Source of the DNA: Mugil cephalus
Lineage: Eukaryota; Chordata; Actinopteri; Mugiliformes; Mugilidae
Length of the DNA stretch: 64,000 nucleotides
Assembly (NCBI RefSeq): GCF_022458985.1
Contig: NC_061778.1
Coordinates: 7,953,501-8,017,500 of the forward strand
Direction of reading: 5' to 3'
The notes beneath the pieces are model-generated. The model was not told the origin of the DNA and did not search any database. It worked only from the letters and a program-made list of their open reading frames with translations. How positions within the stretch are numbered: position 1 is the stretch's first letter; every line of letters begins with the position of its first letter. Shown piece after piece: positions 56,094 through 64,000 of the stretch. A program made the translations under genes and the position numbers.

Positions 56094-58122
56094 CAGGCCT
56101 GGAATTTCGTCATTTTAGGGGCAAGGCCACTTAGCCTTTTGTATTGTCAATTTTTTGAGGGCACCATGGCCATAAAATAAAACAATGATTTTAAGTTCAC
56201 GTCTATAACGAATTTAATTTAAGAACTAATGACACTTCTGAGGAAGATTGGAGTCTCAGTTGAAACTAGCAAGCAGGTCAAGAAACATCTCCTACACTAT
56301 GATGTCTGAAAATAAAATATTGAACATATCTAACCTTATATCCTCCCATAATTTTAGTTCAATTGATGCTGAATGCGCAAGAGCATCTTCAGACTGTACT
56401 ACTACACAGATTTTTAATTAATCAAAATTGAGCCTGGAGTGCATCAAAATGTTTGACTCTAAACGGAACATACACTTGCATGCAGGCTACTGATTAACCC
56501 ACAGAGCCCAGACTGATTTCTAAATCAAGGAAAATTATTGAGGAAGTAAAATGAACTAAATAGACGACAAAGAAAACATTTTCAGACCTTTTATTTCAAG
56601 ATCTCAAGATCTGAAATATTAAATTACAAGCAAATTTGCAGAACAATGCAACACTGTCAGTAATAAAACAGTGCCAAATGCATATATTAAAAAAGTGGCT
56701 ATGAACAGCCAGTGGCAGGAACAAGCAGTAGTAACATCCATGACCTTACGCTTAAAGCCTGACAAAGGAAAAACTTGACAGCAAGCTAATTAGCGTTTGT
56801 TACAGGCTACAGTCGGTACTCGGCACGTTAAAAGTGAGTCAACGTTGTAACGAGATAAAGATACTGTACAAGCAATTCTTATTTAGCAGTAACAAACTTA
56901 GGCCCTATATGTTGAAATTCCTATCTTATACTGCTTTCACATTGAAAATCTCGGGTCGACCTGCCTTTGGTGATTTCACATCGGCACAAGTCCCAGGTCA
57001 GACCTCCTGCTCTGAGAGCTGTGTATCTTTTTTTTTCTTCCCTCATACATCATCGTATACATTACAGATGATGTTGTAGTTTATTGATGACCTGAAGAAT
57101 GGACCGGTCAAATCCCCACTCCAACAAAAGACTGCTGATATTTGATTAAATCACTGTGTCCCGCTCAGAGCCCAACATTTGCCGCCAAATCTCTTCTTCT
57201 CCTTGGATGCAACAAATGAAAAACAAATTGCAAAATTTGCAAAACAAATGAAGAAAAATCTCTGCCCTTCAGAGTCTGGTCTTTATGGGACCAGTCCAAA
57301 ACTTGTTGTTGAGCTGAAGCTTCTACAATGATACAGTCCGTCAGGCCGTTGAGTGACAAAATCACCAACATCAGAGCGAAAAACCCGGGTGGCAGAGTCA
57401 GACATTTTTCAGTGGGGTGGCCAGGGTCAGACCATTACTCACATCAGGGTGGCAATAAGTAGATAGGCTAGCCAGACAACTGGCTAGGTTATCTAGCCAT
57501 TTGTCTTAGATAACTGTTTTCATTCTTATAACTGTTACTGTAGTTGTTTTTGTTTATTGTTATAGTGTGACCTTATAACAAGTAGGCATATCACCATTCT
57601 TAAGAATTGAACTGTTAACAGAAAATCTCCACAAATGTAAATATTAATAAACCTGAACCTGAATGCAATGAAGAACGCGGCATTCTGTCGGAAGCCGCAT
57701 CAAGCTTTCACATCTCTTCATTCGTTCGTTAAGTTATCACACAGTCTTACCTCAATGAACTTTTTCTCTGTCTCGTCAATGAAAATTGAAAAACGTCACA
57801 GACGCAGACACAAGTGGGTGGGGGGGGGTGCGTTTAATTAAGTCTCCTGGTTGGCTGGTGATAGATTGGTGTTAAACTGTTATTATAGCTCGTTCGAGCA
57901 GTTCACGCCAGGCTCGAATCAGATCCACCACTGATGAGTTGCCCAATAAGAATCCAGAATGTCATCAAAAGACGTATTTTTTTTCTCAGTAGACGCTGGG
58001 GTGTTAAAGCCGTGTTGACAGGCAAGAGGCAGACCACAAAACCGCAGGGCATCAAGGCCACTTTGGCCTTACGGCAGATATTTTTTTTCAAGGGAACAAG
58101 GCCGAATTGAGAGAAAATCCTG
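56094..58122. mobile_element. hAT-like element with 8-bp target duplication, inserted in the B5 5' exon
   Basis: Ends: left 'caggcctggaatttcgtc', right (reverse complement) CAGGATTTTCTCTCAATTC. The terminal repeats are imperfect. The target duplication cttctgac at 56086-56093 and 58123-58130 is exact, and the unoccupied site exists upstream of B1-B4. No transposase frame is recognised in its 2.0 kb. It contains a MITE copy at about 56933-57395. The 8-bp duplication and CAGG end fit hAT. Confidence 0.72.
56933..57395 (+). mobile_element. MITE with TTTCAC ends, fourth copy (nested)
   Basis: Begins 'gctttcacattgaaaatctc' and matches 20564-21190 in order: 'gagagctgtgt', 'catacatcatcgta', 'gagctgaagcttctacaatg', 'gagtgacaaaatca'. 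It has internal deletions. Nested in the hAT at 56094. Confidence 0.6.
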
Positions 58123-58133
58123 CTTCTGACAGA

Positions 58134-58291
58134 GTGAGTGGAGCTCTTTTATTTTGAAATATACATTTAGTTAAACACAAATAATTTAAAGAGATGGACT
58201 CACTCATGTTTGTCAAGCGTTTATGGATTACATTGTGCCATATTCTGGTCTTAAATTGTACTACATGGTATGTTTTCTGACTCTTTAACAG
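58134..58291 (+). other. 5' UTR intron of B5
   Basis: The gtgagt donor survives only 12 bases from the transposon edge. The last ~15 bases of the untranslated exon present in B1-B4 ('atgaagacatctgta') are missing. Acceptor ctctttaacag, 158 bp. Whether B5 is still spliced here is uncertain. Confidence 0.5.
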
Positions 58292-58316
58292 GTGTGCTCC
58301 AGTCTACAGCTGCAAA

Positions 58317-59249
58317 ATGCAGAATCTAACTGAATTTTCTCTCAATGCAACTTCCCTAAAAACCCTCTCTATAATCATCAAGGTGTGTGTGGTCATCCCC
58401 TCCTTCTTTTTCTTTCTCTGCTGTGTTGTTGTCATGCTGCACATCTTTGCGTCGCACAGACAGTTCCTGGACACCTCACGTTACATCCTGTTTGCCTACA
58501 TGCTTGTCAGCGACACCCTGCAGATTGTGTCCTCTGTGCTGCTCTTCCTCTTTGTTATGGGTAAGGTGAAATTTGCCATTGTCTACTGTATGCCTCTGCT
58601 CTTCATATCCACTGCCACGTTCCACAATACACCTTTAATCCTGGCCACAATGTCACTGGAGCGTTACGTGGCCATCTTCTACCCCCTACAGCGCCCGGCT
58701 GCCTGGCACTCAAACCGTATCTGGATTATTATTCTGTTTGTGTGGTTCATCAGCTGCATCTTCCCCATTATTGAGTACAGCATCGGGGAAAGAGATCCCA
58801 CAGTGGATGCCCTTTCCACTCCTGTGATTTGTAAACCTGCTGTCAACTCATCCCCAATCCAGATTTTGTTCAAAGCTGCTATAAGTGTGCTATTCTTTGC
58901 AGTAGTGGCTGTTATAATCATCTTCACCTATGTGAGAATCCTGCTGGAGACCAGGAAGATGAGGCAGGACAGGGTGTCTGTGAACAAAGCCATGCACACG
59001 GTGCTGCTGCACGGCTTTCAGCTGCTGCTCTGCATGTTGGCCTTCACTCACCCCATCACTGAAACTTTAATACTGCACAGCAGCTTGTCTGCAGAAGACG
59101 TGGCCTTTTTCAATTACTTCTGTTTCATGCTGATCCCGCGCTTTCTCAGCCCTCTCATCTATGGCTTCAGAGATCAGAGTCTCAGGGGCTACATTGGAAA
59201 AGCATTCCTCTGCTGCTCGAACAAAGTCAAACCTCATCTGCCTCTTTAA
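58317..59249 (+). CDS. B5: odorant receptor 131-2-like, second subfamily
   Basis: Intact single coding exon of 310 residues, last of array B. Loop 2 is the short type (KPAVNSSPIQILFKAAISVL), like B2. S65 replaces Asn in the TM2 motif (VSDTLQ), and TM4 reads ISCIFPIIEYS. The C-terminus is KPHLPL. The N-terminus is identical to B1 (MQNLTEFSLNAT). Its upstream exon is split from the usual promoter block by a 2 kb transposon, so expression may differ from the other copies. The transposon may supply a new promoter, or the gene may be silent. Confidence 0.94.
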   Translation: MQNLTEFSLNATSLKTLSIIIKVCVVIPSFFFFLCCVVVMLHIFASHRQFLDTSRYILFAYMLVSDTLQIVSSVLLFLFVMGKVKFAIVYCMPLLFISTATFHNTPLILATMSLERYVAIFYPLQRPAAWHSNRIWIIILFVWFISCIFPIIEYSIGERDPTVDALSTPVICKPAVNSSPIQILFKAAISVLFFAVVAVIIIFTYVRILLETRKMRQDRVSVNKAMHTVLLHGFQLLLCMLAFTHPITETLILHSSLSAEDVAFFNYFCFMLIPRFLSPLIYGFRDQSLRGYIGKAFLCCSNKVKPHLPL

Positions 59250-59525
59250 AAAGCTGATTTATATAAGATAGATTAGATAGATAAACATAATGCTCTAATG
59301 CCCAAGTATCTTTTATGGTCAAATAGAGCATCTGCAGGTCTCTGAGGAGGTTATTGTTTTGTAAAAGGTTGATGATTTACTTGCAACTGTTAACATTAAA
59401 TATTGTAATTTTATTACTGCTGTTTATTCATATTTTATTCATATTAGTTTTAGATCAACTTTAAGTTATTACATGACGTAAAAGCCTGCAAGGAATATTT
59501 GAATGGTCAGTTTGAGCCAGAAGAA
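59250..59525 (+). repeat. End of array B flank homology
   Basis: Matches the 3' flanks of the other B genes ('tcttttatggtcaaatagag', 'aggttattgttttg') until about 59525, with a short (agat)n insertion at 59262-59285. Beyond it the sequence is unique. Confidence 0.65.
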
Positions 59526-60403
59526 ACACTCAACTATTGATTTGGCACATTTAAAATGTCTTATTTGCAATTAACACAAGTCTTAAATGTTGTCTTGTGC
59601 GTGCCATAAATAGTTATATAACTGATTTTTATGTTTTTGTGTGTCTATATGAAGATGTATAGACAAATCATTCACAATAGTCAAATCGAACCCCTTGTAC
59701 CCTCATTGGAAGCAATTGTGACGGATAAAATATTTCCTGAGACAAGATCAACAGGTTTATAGATCTGGCGCCGTTAAACATAAACCAGACAGACGCTGCA
59801 GATCTGGGCCAGAAGCTTCAGCAAAGTTTACTCAACTGAGTGGGTGCCTTTAAGGTAAATTAGGTCTGGCACCAGATCTGGGTCTCATCCTTGTCCTAGA
59901 CTTTTATTTCAGATATTTTGTTGACACATTACAAAGCATTTTTTGCCGAATATATTTTGGATGCAGAAATCAGTATGTGCAAAAGTATGTTTCTTTTGAT
60001 GGACACAAAAGATTTTAGTTTTATTTCTATTTTTTATTTTCTATCGTTCAACTGAGATATTTATGTGGAAAAAGGACTTTCTACCAAAATGCTGCTGTGA
60101 GTTTAAACCTCCTTTCTCTCTTTACTTATTTAAATGTCTCTTAAATGTTGCATAAAAATATAAGTTATATAAAATATCTATATGTTTTATATTAAATGAA
60201 CAAGGTGTTGTACAGTTAGTAGAAAGGGCACCATAACACAAAATAAAACTGACTCTCTTCTGCCAACGAGTCCCAGCAGAAAGGGAATTATAAGTCTAAC
60301 AATACCTAAATTTATTCTTTGAAAACAGAGATAGACAGATTTTTCTTGCCCTCATTGTAACTATTCAAATACTAACACTAAATATATATATAATATATAT
60401 AAA

Positions 60404-60438
<35 letters not shown>

Positions 60439-61315
60439 ATATATATTTATGTATAAAGAACTAGGTGCTGCTCTCTCCTTGGATCTCTAAATGATGTAAA
60501 TGTATATTTGTAATGTATATACTCTCTGTATATGAGATAATAAGGAGCTTAAGCATGCACATAAAACACGCTTAAATCCAATCACTTTATACTTAGATTT
60601 TTTACCTATAACACAGAAACATAATGCAGAGGTGCCTTTTCCTTTATTGCATCGTGAATCTCAACAATATTCATTTAATTAAATCATTTAAAAATTAAAA
60701 AAAAAAGCTTCTTGCAGACTGATTATTTTTCTCGTTTTATTTGTTCTCGCACATCACAATGGAAAGTTTAATATAAAAACTCTTTACTGCAGCCCGATTG
60801 CTGTGATGACCTTTGACCAGCAGATGTCGCTCTGATTCCAAACTTATTTTTATTTATTTATTTATTTTATTCAATCCTACATTCAATTTATTTCTTTGTG
60901 AAAGCAAACGATTAACATTTATTCATACATTTTAAAAAGAGTTTATTCTGCCATTAAAAGGTAAAATAAAGCTGATAGATTAAACTGTGATGTATTTGCA
61001 TCGCGGACTGAACAGCTCGTCTCATCTCAAACATCGAAAAAAAAACTTAAATTTCCTGTTATAAAAAAGAAGAAGAAAAAATGAGTAAAAACTAATTATC
61101 TTGAATGACTTCAGGCTGCAGGTCTGACTCATGAAAAGCTGGTAAAAGCTGATCTCGGATCAGATAAGACAGCCTGCAGCTCGTCCCGGAGATCCTCAGC
61201 GCAGTTCAGGAAAACTGAGAGGAACAATTAAAACCAGAGAAGCTGCGGCTGCAGCAGAGGAAGAAGAAGAAGAAGAAGTAGAAGGAGAAGGAAAAGTTTA
61301 TTCTCAGAGCCGGAG
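59526..61315. other. Intergenic spacer and p4ha3 promoter side
   Basis: AT-rich. Holds an (at)n microsatellite at about 60380-60448, a (ttta)n run at 60847-60868 and a (gaa)n run at 61257-61292 just before the p4ha3 start. The probable promoter and 5' UTR of p4ha3 lie in the last few hundred bases. No TATA box is evident and no other gene is seen. Confidence 0.5.
60380..60448. repeat. (AT)n microsatellite
   Basis: About 70 bp of interrupted ta/at repeats; prone to forming cruciforms and to length change. Confidence 0.85.
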
Positions 61316-62688
61316 ATGAAGCATCCTGCACGGGTTTACTTTCTCCTGGTTGTCGGCGCCGCTTTGCTTCCAGGGGCTTCAGGAGAAATGTACACGTCGC
61401 TGCTGAACGTAAAACAGGCGATCAGCGTTGAACGGAAACTGATCGATTACTTGAGGACTTACATTGACCGCGAGCTGGAGTGGCTGGAGGACATCAGACG
61501 GTCAGTGATGAATGGACCCTTATAAGAGCTCTTTACTTTTAGGAAATGATATGAATTAGCCTACTGATGGATCTCCTCGAAGTTTTAATGGTGTTTGAAT
61601 TAAGGGTTATAGAGTATCAGCCCATACATTTACAGCTCTGTTTTAATGTTTGTTTATTCTCTGGTGACATAATCCTGGATCTGCTCCACAGAAAGTACAG
61701 AAAGTAAATAATAATAATACTAACGAGACAAGCAGTTGGACGTGATGAAGAGAGGCGCACATGCCTTGATTTTACAAGGATTCGGTCACATTATCAGATC
61801 CACAGCAGCACGAAATTATAGGAAGAAAAAGGATTAATTGTGCATCTTCAACAAAGAAACAGGAAATTAAAGGGGAAAAAAAATATATTATATTTATTTT
61901 CTTACAGGTTTCAGTAAGAAATCTTTAAACCAGACTATTACTCCCATTTTCCCTGTGGGACTGCCTCTAATTTTGTGGCCACACAATTTCAAACAGGAGC
62001 TTTATTGTGGTGTATTTTAGTGGTGTGTCATAAGGCTTCGACTTTATGATAATTAGATGCAAGTTTCCATGAGTCAGTGTGAAACAATCAAGAGGATTTT
62101 GAATGAAAATACTTCATCGTGTTTTCACCCTCTACGAGCACTTTTTTTTTTTTCTTTTATGAACCACACTCAATCTCCCACACAGATTTTATGCCAAAGT
62201 GTCTGAGCTGCATACAGAACTCTACAAAGGCCCGGCGGCTACGATGGGGAACCCTCTGGTGGCTTTCACTCTCATCAAGCGTCTTCAGTCAGAGTGGCTG
62301 AACGTCGTCTACAGCAACGAAGCCCAGGAGAACGCCCAAGGTTGGTCCCCTACACGGACACATCTGGCGCTGATGACTAAACACACAACTCCCCCTCCTC
62401 CCTGCTGTCAACACCACACACGGCCCCCCCTCCCGGTTCACCTCTTGACCCCTCTGCTGTCCAGCCCTCAGGTCCAGTTACGAGGAGGAAGAGGCCGATC
62501 TTCCCAAGCTGGAAGACCTCCAGGGGGCCGCCAGGGGGCTGATGAGGCTGCAGGATGTGTACGCGCTCCAGGTGTCCAGTCTAGTGAGGGGTCGTTTTCA
62601 GAGAGTCACAAATGGGGAGCCCGTTGATGTCTGCATGCCTGCGGTGTCCATCCCACTGTCTGGTGACGACTGCTTCCTGGTTGGGAAG
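61316..62688 (+). CDS. p4ha3: Collagen prolyl 4-hydroxylase subunit alpha-3, first three coding exons
   Basis: Exons 61316-61500, 62186-62340 and 62465-62688 join in frame to 188 codons, with gt donors and ag acceptors. P4HA3 is the catalytic alpha subunit that, with protein disulfide isomerase in the ER lumen, hydroxylates prolines of collagen chains using 2-oxoglutarate, iron and ascorbate. Residues 1-23 form a signal peptide (FLLVVGAALLPGASG). The N-terminal domain follows with VERKLIDYLRTYIDREL, then NPLVAFTLIKRLQSEW, KLEDLQGAARGLMRLQDVYA, RGRFQRV and LSGDDCFLVGK. These match P4HA3 better than P4HA1/2. The dioxygenase domain lies in later exons beyond the window. About a third of the protein is encoded here. 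Confidence 0.93.
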
Positions 62689-64000
62689 GTACATAGTCTA
62701 TTGCCTTCATCTGCTGTTTCTTCTAATTGATTTTTTTTTTTTTTAAAAATATTAATAGTTGGTTTCTATGAGTGATTATTAGACTTTGATACATCTGTAT
62801 GTAAAAATGTCTTTGCAGAGTCACGTGATAAGTCTTGCTGCACACATGTGCTTTACATTTAAATTTCACATTTACTTTTGCTCAAGTGGCTAAGGCGTTA
62901 ATCCTCGGAGGCTCCAGCTGAACTATTTACATGGATGACAGCAGCTATCTGTGTTTACATTCCAAAAACACCAGTCACAAAACAACTTTTTTTTGTGAAA
63001 GTTGAGCCCTGTAATAACTGGTAGTAGAAGAAAATATGAGAAACTTTACTGACAACACTAAGTTCATCATATAAATTCAGGCTTCAAACACTTGGTTGAA
63101 GAACTTGCTAAAACATAGCAAAGGAAATGTGTTGAGACATGCTCAGAAGACGTGTCTGTAAAAATATCCTTCCCCGATTAATCATATATCTTGTGGCAAA
63201 CAAGAGCAGAGCAGATCAAGTATTTGTAAGGTTATTAGACACTAACATTTTCCTATTGAACCACACCACCCCTCTAAATCTGAAATCTGAACACCTGGGA
63301 GTGTTTAAAAAAAAGAAAAGTGAATTAAATCAAATAAAAGTAGACGACTAAAATACTGTAAAGCAGATATATACAATTCCATAAAACAGAAACAAGTACC
63401 TCTGTATTTAAGTGCAGTACTTGAGTAAATGTAAATGCATTAAAAGATGTGGCTGTGAAACTCTCCCTCCCTGATTAACGTCTGGACCTTTCAATCACTG
63501 TGTGGTGGGAATCCAGACCGTCAGCCTGGAAAAAGTGGGATTCCTCCCATTGCGTCTGGGGAGTTGTTTTCATGTGAAGATGAGTATGCTTTTCTTCGAG
63601 GGGAAAGAAAAAAAAAAGCTTTCCGCTGTACAGTGGTGAAGTGTGAGGGAAGGGTTCTCTGTGGGAGAGTCATGCTCATGTATGGAAAATGCATTATGTG
63701 AGATAATGCGCTTTCAGCAGAAGTTAGGGGCGAGGAGCAGAGTTTCCCTTCACTTCAATCTCCACGCAGAGATGCTGAGTTTTGGTTCTGTGAAGGAGTT
63801 GCCTGCTTTTTATGTGTCTGTTAAACTGCTTTTTTTAAACCAGCAGCATTTTACTGACAGACGTTTGTTGCTTGTAACTTTCATTAGAGAGAATTTTAAA
63901 TCCGTTTTAGAGACTGAAAACCTGCAAATTAAAGGGTGTAATGTTGTGAACTGGGTGTGAACCTGAGGTCTGATTGGCTGATTAGTTGGTGAGTTTCTGT
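62689..64000 (+). other. p4ha3 intron 3 (start)
   Basis: Begins with donor gtacat at 62689. I found no continuation of the protein (expected next motif similar to VAYDMGDYYHA) up to the window end. A 105-codon open frame at 63643-63960 resembles nothing known and is probably chance. Confidence 0.6.

Noticed and set aside
59690-59900. Possible inverted-repeat element around 'cagatctggg' motifs
   Set aside because: The matches are short and scattered, with no clear ends.
63643-63960. 105-codon open frame in p4ha3 intron 3
   Set aside because: No similarity to P4HA3 or any known protein and no splice sites at its edges.
1-64000. tRNA or rRNA genes, CRISPR arrays, bacterial-type operons, riboswitches
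   Set aside because: Nothing consistent with these was seen. All supported genes are vertebrate nuclear genes.

Overview
The window looks like nuclear DNA of a teleost fish, probably a spiny-rayed one. It holds intronless odorant receptor genes of the fish OR131-2 type, spliced vertebrate genes (diablo, p4ha3) with GT-AG introns, and fish-type Tc1/mariner, hAT, LINE and MITE fragments. Everything is eukaryotic. There are no operons, CRISPR arrays, phage or bacterial features.

Layout. (1) 1-36735: array A, seven intact 300-301 residue odorant receptor genes (A1-A7) plus the 3' end of an eighth (A0), all on the + strand. They sit in duplicated units of 3.0 to 7.8 kb. Each unit carries a copied 3' flank, a mosaic of LINE, hAT and Tc1 remnants, and a promoter block of about 430 bp with a TATA box about 210 bp before the ATG. 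(2) 36736-38751: unrelated spacer with an insertion of unknown class and a snap-back MITE. (3) 38752-40279, minus strand: a complete six-exon diablo (Smac) gene, whose expected IAP-binding tetrapeptide reads VVPF instead of AVPI. (4) 40280-44671: gene-poor spacer with an apparent 2.2 kb inversion. (5) 44672-59525: array B, four intact 310-311 residue odorant receptor genes (B1, B2, B4, B5) and one broken copy (B3), each preceded by a 5' untranslated exon and a 143-160 bp intron. Two hAT elements with 8-bp target duplications sit in this array. (6) 61316-64000: first three coding exons of p4ha3 (collagen prolyl 4-hydroxylase alpha-3), which runs out of the window.

The two arrays are distinct subfamilies of the same receptor class, both on the + strand, with diablo lying between them on the other strand. 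Within each array the membrane scaffold is almost invariant, and differences gather at a few sites in or near extracellular loops and TM3. That is the pattern expected of a young, still diversifying chemoreceptor cluster maintained by unequal crossing-over and gene conversion.

I did not find a wholly new biological system. The strongest leads are the single hypervariable receptor site (residue 258), the non-canonical Smac motif, the B3 copy (pseudogene or assembly error), the nested transposon history that dates the duplications, and the local inversion upstream of B1.
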